From: Gandjariella thermophila
GTDB taxonomy: Bacteria; Actinomycetota; Actinomycetes; Mycobacteriales; Pseudonocardiaceae
DNA length: 64,000 bases
Direction: 5' to 3'
Assembly: GCF_005405885.1 (NCBI RefSeq)
Contig: NZ_BJFL01000008.1
Coordinates: 62,001 to 126,000 of the forward strand
Made by a program: the position numbers and the translations under genes. Below, one piece after another: positions 7,824 to 16,116 of the stretch. The notes under the pieces were generated by a model. The model searched no databases and had not been told where the DNA came from. It saw only the letters and a list, made by a program, of their open reading frames with translations. Each line of letters starts with the position of its first letter. The stretch's first letter is position 1.

Positions 7824-8760
7824 GTGAGGAAGCATGCCCGTGCGCGGCGGCCACGTCAGCGCCGTGCCCGTGGCTGTGACCATGGCCATGTCCACCAGCC
7901 GGGTCGTCCGGGTGATGGTGCGGCGTCTGCGGCGCGCCGAGCTTGCTCTCGAAACCGGGCAGCAGCACGCGGTAGGCGCAGGTGTCGCAGTTCATCCGGA
8001 TGTCGCCGTGCAGGGCTTCGTGGTAGCGCTCCACCACCAGGTCGACGAGTTCGTCGCAGTCGCCCAGGTAGCCGGCGACCGCCACGTCCACGTCCGGGGT
8101 GGCCGCGCCGAACTCGACCGACTGGCGGGCCACCCGCTGCGGCAGCACCCCGTCGAAGAGGAAGTACGGCGCGACGACCACCCGGCGGGCGCCGAGCCGG
8201 CGCACCCGCTCCAGGCCGTCCGGGACGGCGGGCCGGGCCAGCGAGACGAACGCGGTCTCCACGAAGGCGAACCCGCGGGTTTCCTGGAGCAGCCGGCTGA
8301 CCTTGCACACCTCGGCGTTGGCGTCCGGGTCGGTGGAGCCGCGGCCGACCAGCAGCACGGCGGTGTCCGCCCACTCCGCCCGGTCGGACACCGCGGCGAT
8401 CCGCTGTTCCAGCAGGTCGAGCAGCACCGGGTGCGGGCCGAGCGGCCGGCCGAAGCGGAACGAGGTGCCGGGGTGGCGGCGCACCTCGCGCTCCAGCGCG
8501 GCCGGGATGTCGCCCTTGCCGTGCCCCGCCGCGACCAGTACCAGCGGCACCGCCGCCATCCTGCGGTGACCCCGGTCGACCAGTTCGGCCCACGCCTCGG
8601 TCACGGCGGGGGCGGACAGCTCGATGAACCCGCCCGCGGTGTCCACCGTGGACGGTGCCATCCGGGCGCGGACCCGCTCCACGAAGGCGTGGAACTCGCG
8701 CACCCCGGAGTCGTCCACGGTGCCGTGGCCGACGAGTAGCAGCGGTTCGGGTCGGTTCAT
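7813..8760 (-). CDS. cbiX: CbiX-type sirohydrochlorin chelatase with His-rich tail
   Basis: A 315-residue protein with two CbiX/SirB-like halves (LLLVGHGTVDDSG near the N-terminus and LLVGRGSTDPDAN in the second half), the long two-domain form. These insert cobalt or another metal into sirohydrochlorin. A C-terminal region has a CxxC (NCDTCAYR) and then a very His-rich tail of repeated HGHGHSHGHG type, probably for metal binding. GGAAAGG precedes the ATG. It lies between cobH and cobA in the NiCoT operon, which favours cobalt as the metal, though siroheme iron cannot be excluded. Confidence 0.85.
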   Translation of the reverse strand: MNRPEPLLLVGHGTVDDSGVREFHAFVERVRARMAPSTVDTAGGFIELSAPAVTEAWAELVDRGHRRMAAVPLVLVAAGHGKGDIPAALEREVRRHPGTSFRFGRPLGPHPVLLDLLEQRIAAVSDRAEWADTAVLLVGRGSTDPDANAEVCKVSRLLQETRGFAFVETAFVSLARPAVPDGLERVRRLGARRVVVAPYFLFDGVLPQRVARQSVEFGAATPDVDVAVAGYLGDCDELVDLVVERYHEALHGDIRMNCDTCAYRVLLPGFESKLGAPQTPHHHPDDPAGGHGHGHSHGHGADVAAAHGHASSHAR

Positions 8761-8842
8761 CCGGTGCTTTGCCTTTCCGCGAGTTCGCGCCGCCACGGCG
8801 CGCGAGAATGGTTGCGATCGGTGCCGCGAGGTGGCACGGGCA

Positions 8843-9451
8843 TCAGCGTCCGCCATCCGGGTTGAAGTACAGCAACGCGTTCAGCGCCGCCGCGGCGATC
8901 GCCGCGCCGCCGCGCTCGGTCACGGTGCGCAGCGCCGGCAGCCCGGACCGGCCCAGCGCGGCCTTGGCCTCGACCGCGCCGACGAACCCGACCGGCACGC
9001 CGACCACCAGGGCCGGCCGCATCCGGCCGGTCTCGGCCAGCCGCACCAGTTCGGCGAGCGCGGTGGGCGCGTTGCCCACCGCCCACACCGCGCCGTCGTA
9101 GTGCGCGGCGGCGGCCAGCCGGATGCCCGCGGCGGACCGGGTGATGCCCTGCTCGGCGGCCAGCTCGGTGACGCCGGGCTCGTCGATCGCGACCACCGCG
9201 TCCCGCGCGGTGACCCCGGCGGCCACCATCCGCACGTCGGTGACCAGCGGCGCGCCGGTGAGCAGCGCGTGCCGGCCGGCGAGCAGCGCGTCCTCGTCGG
9301 CCACCACGTCGCCCACCCAGGTGGGGTCCGCGGTGGTGTGCACGATCCGCTCCACCACCGCACGGGTCAGTGCCGGCAGCGCCGAGGTGTCCACCCGGGA
9401 CCGCAGGATGCGGTACGACTCCTCCTCGATCGGGTGCACCACGCGGGTCAT
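8843..9451 (-). CDS. cobH: Precorrin-8X methylmutase
   Basis: A 202-residue CobH/CbiC family protein of usual length, with RIVHTTADPTW carrying the conserved His38, and YDGAVWAVGNAPTAL and VGVPVGFVGAVEAK blocks. It moves a methyl group from C-11 to C-12 to give hydrogenobyrinate or cobyrinate. The ATG at 9451 overlaps the stop of the upstream transporter by 4 nt, so the two are translationally coupled. An 82-nt gap separates it from cbiX. Confidence 0.92.
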   Translation of the reverse strand: MTRVVHPIEEESYRILRSRVDTSALPALTRAVVERIVHTTADPTWVGDVVADEDALLAGRHALLTGAPLVTDVRMVAAGVTARDAVVAIDEPGVTELAAEQGITRSAAGIRLAAAAHYDGAVWAVGNAPTALAELVRLAETGRMRPALVVGVPVGFVGAVEAKAALGRSGLPALRTVTERGGAAIAAAALNALLYFNPDGGR

Positions 9452-10536
9452 GCGCGCCCCCGGTAGCGGCGGTCGTAGCCGCCGAGCTTCCACCACAGCA
9501 GGGCGGACCCCCAGGTCAGCACGAACATCCCGGCGATGCCGTACCCGAACCACTCGAAGTGCTCGGACAGCCCGCCGAAGCCCGCGAGCCAGCTCACCCC
9601 GGCCTTCTCGGCAAGCATCTCGGCCAGGTACACCGCGGCCACGAACATCGCGATGACCACGGTGATCCCGGTGGTGGCGGTGTTGTAGAAGAGGGTGCGC
9701 ACCGGGTTGCGGTAGGACCACGAGTACAACCGGGTCATCAGCAGCGAGTCCGCGGTGTCGAAGGCACTCATCCCGGCGGCGAACAGCAGCGGCAGGCTGA
9801 GCACGCCGAGCAGCGGCAGTCTCCCGCCGGACGCGGTGGACGCGGTCAGCGCGAGCAGGGTGACCTCGGAGGCGGTCTCCAGGCCCAGGCCCATCAGCAG
9901 GCCCACCGGGTACATGTGCCAGGACGACCGGATCAGCATCCGCATCCGGCCGCCCATCAGCCGGTTCAGCAGGCCGCGGTCGGTGAGCGCACGCTCCACG
10001 TCGCTGTCCACCAGTTCGCCGCGCCGCAGCCGCCGCCACAGCCGGGCCAGGTTGCCCAGCACCGCCGCGTTCAGCGTGGCCACCAGCACGAGGAAGGTGA
10101 CCGCGATGACCTGGGCCACCGTGCCGCCCACGTCCCGCACGCCCTGCATGTCGGATTGGGTGAGCGACCCGGCGGCCGCGGCGACGACGAGCGCGAGGAC
10201 CAGCACGACGGTGGAATGGCCCATGGCGAAGAAGAACCCGACCCCGATCGGCCGGCGGCCGCGCAGCAGCATCAGTCGGGTGGTGTCGTCGATCGCGGCG
10301 ATGTGGTCGGCGTCGAAGGCGTGCCGCATGCCCAGCACGTACGCGAGCGTGCCGGCGCCGGCCAACCCGCCGGCCTCGGCGGCGTGCCCGGAGTACGCCA
10401 GGTACAGCGCGACGCCGAGCACGTGCAGCAGCACGACCACGCCGAGCACGCCGGCCAGCCGGCGGCGTTCGGCCACGGTCCAGGAACCGGTGGGGGGTAA
10501 AGCCGCCGACACCGCGGCGGGAGACGGGGCCGTCAT
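9448..10536 (-). CDS. NiCoT family nickel/cobalt permease
   Basis: A 362-residue membrane protein with the NiCoT signature RHAFDADHIAAID in the second transmembrane helix and GLGLETASEV-like motif further on; eight or so hydrophobic segments are visible. AAGGAGG lies seven bases before the ATG. It is the first gene after a cobalamin riboswitch and is coupled to cobH, so cobalt uptake for B12 synthesis is the likely role. Metal specificity cannot be read from sequence alone. Confidence 0.9.
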   Translation of the reverse strand: MTAPSPAAVSAALPPTGSWTVAERRRLAGVLGVVVLLHVLGVALYLAYSGHAAEAGGLAGAGTLAYVLGMRHAFDADHIAAIDDTTRLMLLRGRRPIGVGFFFAMGHSTVVLVLALVVAAAAGSLTQSDMQGVRDVGGTVAQVIAVTFLVLVATLNAAVLGNLARLWRRLRRGELVDSDVERALTDRGLLNRLMGGRMRMLIRSSWHMYPVGLLMGLGLETASEVTLLALTASTASGGRLPLLGVLSLPLLFAAGMSAFDTADSLLMTRLYSWSYRNPVRTLFYNTATTGITVVIAMFVAAVYLAEMLAEKAGVSWLAGFGGLSEHFEWFGYGIAGMFVLTWGSALLWWKLGGYDRRYRGRA

Positions 10537-10599
10537 GCCGGACCTCCTTGGGTGCCTCGCCCGAGAGGTGGATCCACGCGCCGCGGCGCGGCGCGGGGC

Positions 10600-10750
10600 C
10601 GGCGCGAGTGTCCTGGCTCCCGGATCGTCGTCGGCGCCCCGGCCTTCCCAGAGCGATGTACTCCAGTGGCGCGCGGTGGGGCGACGGCTCCCCGGTCACA
10701 GTGGCGGGACCGCCCCGGATTCACACCGGGTTCCTCCGCAACCGACGCGG
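10600..10750 (-). ncRNA. Cobalamin riboswitch 1 (NiCoT-cobH-cbiX-cobA)
   Basis: On the minus strand the elements follow in order: CGGTGTGAATCCGG, then GTCCCGCCACTGTGACCGG (plus-strand 10695-10712 region), GCCACTGGAG, GGGAAGGC and GAGCCAGGA. This is the conserved core of the cobalamin (B12) aptamer. It ends about 65 bases before the NiCoT ATG, room for an expression platform that would hide the AAGGAGG. Control is expected to be off when adenosylcobalamin is high. Exact ends are approximate. Confidence 0.92.
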
Positions 10751-10752
10751 GC

Positions 10753-10782
10753 ATCCTCACCCGACCATGACCACCCGGTCAA
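10753..10782 (-). promoter_or_regulatory. Candidate promoter of riboswitch 1 transcript
   Basis: On the minus strand TTGACC (10777-10782) and GAGGAT (10753-10758) are spaced by 18 nt, which would start transcription near 10745, exactly at the 5' edge of the riboswitch aptamer. Matches to sigma-70-like consensus are moderate. Confidence 0.4.
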
Positions 10783-11007
10783 ACCGCCCGGCGGATAACC
10801 GCCCCCGTGTCCCACATCCTGACGCCGTCCGACCAGGTAAGAAAGGTCACACCGGGTCCACGGCCGCCCTCGTCACCACGCTCGGCCCATCCAGCCGGCC
10901 ACCGCTTGAACCGATCACGGGTGCCGAGAGTGGTGTATGCGACACGTTTCGCGCGGAGGGGGTGCGGCTGAGACGGGCTGGCACGTCGCCGTGCGAGGGA
11001 GGGAGGC

Positions 11008-11070
11008 GTGATGCAGTCCGACCAACTCCCGTCGCTGTATGACCGCCTCGGCGGCGTCTACAACATCCGT
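11008..11070 (+). pseudogene. Remnant of a truncated haemoglobin gene, 5' end
   Basis: After a good ribosome site (GAGGGAGGG) a GTG/ATG start encodes LPSLYDRLGGVYNI, the typical N-terminus of group 1 truncated haemoglobins. The similarity stops after about 20 codons, where the 12-mer TACAACATCCGT is duplicated in tandem and the frame runs into antisense of the CDF gene. The rest of the globin (about 100 codons, including the proximal His) is absent. Upstream, 10783-11007 shows no other gene. Confidence 0.5.
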
Positions 11071-11110
11071 TACAACATCCGTCCGCCGCACCGGCCATGG
11101 CCGGCGGGGT

Positions 11111-12151
11111 TCAGCGCCGGGAGGCGGCGTGGTGGGCGACCGCCGCGTGGTCGTGGGCGTCCGCCGTGGCCGCGGGGTGCGGGTGGACGTGGGCGCGCAG
11201 CAGGTGGCGCAGGCCGTGCAGCAGCCGGTGTTCCACGTCGTGGGCGATGCGGTGCGCGTCGACCAGGCTGGCCGCGCGATCCACCACCACGGTCAGCTCG
11301 GCGAGTTGACCGTGGCCGGACCAACGCAGCCGCACCTCCTCCACGGCCAGCACGCCGGGCGCCTCGGCGGCGATCCGCCGCGCGCGGTCCACCTCGGCCG
11401 GGTCGGCGGCGTCCAGCAGCCGGCCGAGCACCTGCCGTGCGGCGCCGACCAGCACGTGCGCGATCGCCACCGCGACCAGCAGGCCGATCACCGGGTCCGC
11501 CCAGCGCCAGCCCAGCGCGGCGCCCCCGGCGGCGAGCAGCACGGCCAGCGAGGCGACGCCGTCCACCCGGGCGTGCATCCCGTCGGCGACCAGCGCGGCC
11601 GACCCGATCCGCCGGCCGACGCGGATGCGCCACCGGGCGACCAGTTCGTTGCCGGCGCAGCCGAGCACCGCAGCCGCGGCGACCGCGCCGAGGTGGTCCA
11701 GCGGCTGCGGTTCGATCAGCCGGCGCACCGACTCGAACACGGCCAGCACCGCGGAGAACGCGATGAGTAGCACCACGACCAGGCCGGCCAGATCCTCGGC
11801 GCGGCCGAAGCCGTAGGTGAACCGCCGGGTGGCCGCCCGTCGGCCGAGCAGGAACGCCACCGCGATCGGCACCGCGGAGAACGCGTCGGCCACGTTGTGC
11901 AGGGCGTCCGAGAGCAGCGCGACCGACCCGCTGAGCACCACCACGCCGCCCTGGGCCAGCGCGACCAGCAGCAGCGCGCCGAACGACAGCCACAGCGCCC
12001 GCATGCCCGCTCGGCTGGCCGCCAGCCGGTCGTCCACCTGGTCGGCCACGTCGTGCGAGTGCGGGGTCAGCCAGTGCCGCAGCCGACCACCCCGAGGCCG
12101 GTGGCCGTGCCCGTGTCCATGGCTGTGTCCGTGACCGTGCTCACCGCCCAT
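11111..12151 (-). CDS. CDF family cation efflux transporter
   Basis: A 346-residue cation diffusion facilitator. The N-terminus is His-rich (HGHGHSHGHGHGH), followed by six transmembrane helices with the zinc-site pattern HNVADA (helix 2, preceded by SDAL) and DGMHARVD (helix 5), then a cytoplasmic domain and a second His-rich tail (HVHPHP, HDHAAVAHH). It exports Zn, Co or similar divalent metals by proton antiport. The position next to the cobalt uptake operon suggests metal homeostasis linked to cobalt, which is inference. No close operon partner. Confidence 0.9.
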   Translation of the reverse strand: MGGEHGHGHSHGHGHGHRPRGGRLRHWLTPHSHDVADQVDDRLAASRAGMRALWLSFGALLLVALAQGGVVVLSGSVALLSDALHNVADAFSAVPIAVAFLLGRRAATRRFTYGFGRAEDLAGLVVVLLIAFSAVLAVFESVRRLIEPQPLDHLGAVAAAAVLGCAGNELVARWRIRVGRRIGSAALVADGMHARVDGVASLAVLLAAGGAALGWRWADPVIGLLVAVAIAHVLVGAARQVLGRLLDAADPAEVDRARRIAAEAPGVLAVEEVRLRWSGHGQLAELTVVVDRAASLVDAHRIAHDVEHRLLHGLRHLLRAHVHPHPAATADAHDHAAVAHHAASRR

Positions 12152-12185
12152 ACCCGCAAGGCTACCGGAAGCTGTCCACTGTGGA

Positions 12186-12498
12186 CTAAGTGCCAGAGTG
12201 CTGCTGTTGCCAGCGCCCCTTTGCTGCAACTGGTGCGCAACGCGGTACCGGCCAACCCACGGCGTCCGGGCCGGGCCAGGCACGCCACCGACACGCCCCG
12301 CTCCGCCGCCGCCCACGGCGAGCTGACCCGATCAGCCGCCGGTTCTCGTCGGCTATCGCGGTCAGCCGCTCCCGCCACGGCCGGCCGGTCGTGTCCGCGC
12401 GCGGAGACGAGATACCAGAGTGTGGCGATCGCGACGACGACGCCGATCCAGGCCCAGGGCCAGCTGATCAGTGCGGGCGGGCAGCCAGCCGTAGTCAC
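12186..12498 (-). pseudogene. Possible small single-TM protein, frame broken
   Basis: Eight bases after the XRE gene stop, GTG 12498 opens a frame with a Trp-rich transmembrane helix (SWPWAWIGVVVAIATLWYLV). About 35 codons later the natural-looking continuation (WRERLTAIADENRRLIG) lies in another frame, which ends at TAG 12186. A 1-nt loss could explain this. Alternatively there is no gene here. This fills the 354-base gap between the CDF and XRE genes, which otherwise holds only the palindrome at 12174. Confidence 0.25.
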
Positions 12499-12505
12499 CG
12501 GGTCG

Positions 12506-13879
12506 TCACGCGGCCGGCGACGAGGCGCGTCCGCGAGCAATCGACCCGCATTCGGGGTGCCATGGCCGGGCCTGGGTAGGACGCAAGGCTTCGTAGACCT
12601 CACGGAGTTCGGTGGCTTCCGGGAGCCCGCGGGCCTCGACGGCGGTGACGACCTCGGCGGCCCGCCAGTGGCTGGACGGCACCATGCGCCCGGAGGAGAT
12701 CGCACGCATGGTGGCGTCGCACGCCTCGTCCAGGCGGTCGGTCACGAGCAGGGTGAGCGCGAGGTCGATGTTGGTGGTGGCCACCCGGCGGGGCCACTTC
12801 TCGACGTCCTCGGGCGGGGACAGTCGGGCGATGGTTTCTCGGGCGTAGCGTTCCGCCGCCGGATCACCGAGCCACGCCAGCGTGGTCGCGGCATAGGACA
12901 CGGACTTGTCGGGGTCGTAACGGTAGTGGTGTTGGGGCCGCTCCGGTCGCGTTCCGGGAGAGACCAGCTTCTCCACCCTGGCGATGGCGGCATACGTCTC
13001 GGCGGGGCGGCGCAGGCGGGCCAACGCGCGTCCCTCCTGGGCCGTGGCCTGAATGGCGGCGGAACTGCCGGCTGGGGCCGCCGCCTGCGCGGCTCTGGAC
13101 AGTTCCAGCGCCCGCGGGTAGTCGCCGCCGGTCAGCATCCGCCATGCTTCGGTCTCCAGGCACCAGGCGTGGATCTCGCGGTGTCCCGCGTGACACGCCA
13201 GGCTGGCCGCCGTCCTGAGCCGGGCGGTGGCGGCGTGCCACTGCCCGAGGTCGATGTGGACGGTCGCGCCCAGCAGCGACAGCCAGCCACCGATGACCAG
13301 CAGCCGGCGATGCTCGGCCAGGGTCTTGCGCGCGTCGAGCAATGTGTGCACGTAGCCGAGGTGCTGGCGGATACGGCCCAGCAGTGCCATCGGCAGTGTG
13401 GTGGCATAGGCGACGGCGAGGTCGTCGACGATGGTTTCGAGCCGCAAGAGGGTTTCCTCGCCGACGTCGCTGGCGGCGACCCGGCGAGCGAGTTCGAGTG
13501 CCTCCCGCTCGTCGTCAACGGTTGCGACGGACGCCAGCCCGACGGAACCGACGGGTTCGCCGCGGAATCGCGCCGCCTTGGCGAGCGTTTCGGCGAGCTC
13601 GGTTTGCCGCGTGTGCTTGTCGTGTGGGTGACATGCGGCGACCACCTCGTGGAAGGCCGCCAGCAGGGCGCCACCAGCGTGACACGCATGGTCGGCGGCC
13701 TGCCAGAAGGTCTCGTCCGCGCGCGTCCGGCCCTTCTCGATGTGCGCGACGCGGGTGCGGTCGCATGTGGTGGCCGCGGCGAGCTGTGCCTGGGTCAGGC
13801 CGGCGGCCCGCCGGAACGTGGCGAGCCGTTCGCCCAGGGCGCGCCGTAACTCCATGATCGGTTCTGGCTCTCGTGCCAT
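12506..13879 (-). CDS. XRE family transcriptional regulator with helical repeat domain
   Basis: A 457-residue protein. Residues about 12-65 form a Cro/C1-type helix-turn-helix (RLATFRRAAGLTQAQLAAAT, RVAHIEKGR). The remainder is an all-helical, TPR-like region rich in Ala and Leu. Such long XRE regulators are very common in Pseudonocardiales and Streptomyces and often control development or metabolism; no target is visible. An internal ATG at 13855 is an alternative start. It is divergent from the small hypothetical gene at 14040, with which it may share a control region. Confidence 0.8.
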   Translation of the reverse strand: MAREPEPIMELRRALGERLATFRRAAGLTQAQLAAATTCDRTRVAHIEKGRTRADETFWQAADHACHAGGALLAAFHEVVAACHPHDKHTRQTELAETLAKAARFRGEPVGSVGLASVATVDDEREALELARRVAASDVGEETLLRLETIVDDLAVAYATTLPMALLGRIRQHLGYVHTLLDARKTLAEHRRLLVIGGWLSLLGATVHIDLGQWHAATARLRTAASLACHAGHREIHAWCLETEAWRMLTGGDYPRALELSRAAQAAAPAGSSAAIQATAQEGRALARLRRPAETYAAIARVEKLVSPGTRPERPQHHYRYDPDKSVSYAATTLAWLGDPAAERYARETIARLSPPEDVEKWPRRVATTNIDLALTLLVTDRLDEACDATMRAISSGRMVPSSHWRAAEVVTAVEARGLPEATELREVYEALRPTQARPWHPECGSIARGRASSPAA

Positions 13880-14039
13880 CGCTGCACGCTCCCGAGGTGG
13901 GTCGCTCGGACGCTGATGCGCTCCAGCGTGGCACAGGCGATCACGTGGTGACAGCCGCCGTCACCTCGTCGCGCACCTTCCACGATCTTCGGTGTGCTGC
14001 TGCCGACCAGGACCTGCGTGGGAGGGAGCGGCCAACCAC

Positions 14040-14369
14040 ATGACGACGCGCCTGAACGCGAATGGTGTGCGCAGCGTGACCGTGCCGGACCGCTGGCTGG
14101 TGCCGCCGTGGCCAGCCCGCGCCGATGTGTGCGCGGTGGTGGGTCATTTCCTGATCCGTTGGCCGCATCCCAGCACGAGCGCCGACGACCAGGTGGCCTA
14201 CTGCGAGGGTTACCTCGCCGCGCTGGAGGCGGCGCCCGAACACACGCTGACCCATTCCGGTCACGAGCGCTGGTACAACGAGCTGCGGGACTGCCTGCTG
14301 CGGTGGGTGATCGTGTACCGAACGCGGGCAGCGGGTGTCAGGTCATCCAGCGGTAGCCGCGGGGGGTGA
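14040..14369 (+). CDS. Hypothetical protein, 109 residues
   Basis: The ATG at 14040 lies about 12 bases after GGGAGGGA. The protein contains VPDRWLVPPWPARADV and VVGHFLIRWPHPSTSADDQVAY and has no signal peptide or transmembrane segment. I do not recognise a family. It is divergent from the XRE regulator, a layout often seen with regulator-target pairs. Its last 32 bases overlap the 3' end of the convergent cbiG-cobJ gene. Confidence 0.55.
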   Translation: MTTRLNANGVRSVTVPDRWLVPPWPARADVCAVVGHFLIRWPHPSTSADDQVAYCEGYLAALEAAPEHTLTHSGHERWYNELRDCLLRWVIVYRTRAAGVRSSSGSRGG

Positions 14370-16116
14370 CCATGCGGCCGGCGACGAGGCGGGTCTGGGA
14401 CGAACCGACCACCACGGTGGTGAACATGTCTACTTCGGACTGATCGAACTCGGCGAGCGGGGCGTACCAGACCCGCTGGCCGTCCCGGCTGGCCTGGCGG
14501 ACCGCGCCGACCGGAGTCTCCGGCGGGCGGTGCGCCCGCAGCAGGTCCAGCGCCGTGCCGAGCTGCCAGTCGCGCTGCTTCGAGCGCGGGTTGTAGAAGC
14601 AGACGACGAAGTCGCCCTCGGCGGCGGCGCGGACCCGGCGCTCGATCGCCGGCCACGGCGTGTGCAGGTCGGACAGGCTGATCAGCGCGTGGTCGTGGCC
14701 GAGCGGCGCGCCGAGCAGGGCGGCGGCCGCGAGCGCGGCGGTGATCCCGGGCACGCCGACCACCTCCACCTCGGCGGTGGCCCGCTCCAGCGCGGGGCTG
14801 GCCATCGCGTACACGCCGGCGTCGCCCGAGCCGATCAGCGCGACGGCGCGGCCGGCGGCGGCCTGCTCCACCGCATCCCTGGCCCGCTCCTCCTCGGCGC
14901 CCAGGCCGCTGGTGCGGATCTCGGTCCCCGGCCGCAGCAGGTGCCGCACCTGATCCACGTACTGGTCGAGGCCGACGACGACGGACGCGCGGCGCAGTTC
15001 GGCGTCGGCGCGGGCGGTGCGCAGGTCGGCCGAGCCGGGTCCGAGGCCGACCACGGCGAGCCGGCCGCGCGGGTGAATCCGGGCGGCGGCGACGGTGACG
15101 TTCTCCCCCTTGGTCTTCGGCGCGACCAGGGTGACCCGGGCACCATGCGCCAGCTCGCGCGCGGCGTGCAGTGCGGCGGCCTCGGCGACGCTGGGCGTGC
15201 CGACCTCGGCGCGCACCACCTCGCTCGGGTTGGGAACGTCCACGGTGGACAGTACGTCCGCCGGGTAGGACAGCAGCGGCAGTTCGGCCGCGCCGTGCCA
15301 GAAGCCGTGGTCCTCGACGGCCTCGAGGATGCCACGCTCGCCGGCCTTGCGGTCGACGGTGGCGAACGCCCGCACCGCGCGCAGGTCGAGGCCGTGCCGG
15401 TGTTCCAGTTGGGACAGGGTGCTGGCCACCGCGGTGGTGGACACGTCCCGGGCGGAACCCACGCCGACGACCAGGGTGCGCGGCACGATCCGCAGCAGCT
15501 TGCCGTGCTCGGGCAGTACCGGCCGGCCTGGCCAGGCCGCGGCGTGTTCCCGCTCCACCGGGATCCGGTCGTCCACCACGACCGTCCACTCCGGATCGTC
15601 GGCGTGCGGGTCGACGTTGGCCGGCAGGGCGGGCAGCGGGAAGCCCAGCGGGTTGACCAGCCGCACCGGTGCGCCGTCCAGCACGGCCACCCCGCAGCCG
15701 GCCAGGTCGCCGTCCACCGTGGCGTCCAGCAGCTCGACCAGCTCGTCCAGCGGGGTGGTACCGGTGGCGTCGCTGGCGGTAGTGATCACCGGGGTGCAGC
15801 CGAGCGCTTCGGCGACCCGCTCGGCCAGCGCGTTCGCCCCGCCCGCGTGGCCACCGGTGAGGGCGACGGCGAACCGGCCGGCCTCGTCCACGCACACCAC
15901 GCCCGGGTCGGTGTGCTTGTCCGCCAGCAGCGGCGCGACCAGCCGCACGGTGGCGCCGGTGGCCAGGAAGAACACCGCGGCGGACAGCTCGGGCCAGAGG
16001 CGGTGCAGCGCGGGCCGGATCGGTCCGTCCACCACCATGGCGTCGTCACCGAGGCACTTGGCCAGGTCGGTGGCGGCCCGCCGGCCGGCGGCGGTGACCG
16101 CGAAGAGCCCGATCAC
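14338..16116 (-). CDS. cobJ: CbiG-CobJ fusion: cobalt-precorrin-5A hydrolase / precorrin-3B C17-methyltransferase
   Basis: A 592-residue fusion. Residues 1 to about 345 are CbiG-like (GLFAVTAAGRR, ALTGGHAGGANALAERVA, VVGVGSARDVSTTAV), and the rest is a SAM-dependent CobJ/CbiH methyltransferase (LAVVGLGPGSADLRTARA, ALIGSGDAGVYAM, VVGVPGITAALAAAA, CFYNPRSKQRDW). It performs ring contraction chemistry and C-17 methylation. The GTG start overlaps the CobL stop by 4 nt. It is the last gene of the seven-gene operon. Such CbiG-CobJ fusions are known in actinobacteria. Confidence 0.88.
   Translation of the reverse strand: MIGLFAVTAAGRRAATDLAKCLGDDAMVVDGPIRPALHRLWPELSAAVFFLATGATVRLVAPLLADKHTDPGVVCVDEAGRFAVALTGGHAGGANALAERVAEALGCTPVITTASDATGTTPLDELVELLDATVDGDLAGCGVAVLDGAPVRLVNPLGFPLPALPANVDPHADDPEWTVVVDDRIPVEREHAAAWPGRPVLPEHGKLLRIVPRTLVVGVGSARDVSTTAVASTLSQLEHRHGLDLRAVRAFATVDRKAGERGILEAVEDHGFWHGAAELPLLSYPADVLSTVDVPNPSEVVRAEVGTPSVAEAAALHAARELAHGARVTLVAPKTKGENVTVAAARIHPRGRLAVVGLGPGSADLRTARADAELRRASVVVGLDQYVDQVRHLLRPGTEIRTSGLGAEEERARDAVEQAAAGRAVALIGSGDAGVYAMASPALERATAEVEVVGVPGITAALAAAALLGAPLGHDHALISLSDLHTPWPAIERRVRAAAEGDFVVCFYNPRSKQRDWQLGTALDLLRAHRPPETPVGAVRQASRDGQRVWYAPLAEFDQSEVDMFTTVVVGSSQTRLVAGRMVTPRGYRWMT

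Noticed and set aside
8843-10699. 618-codon frame covering cobH and the antisense of riboswitch 1
   Set aside because: Only the last 202 codons are CobH; the rest is a shadow of the NiCoT gene and the riboswitch.
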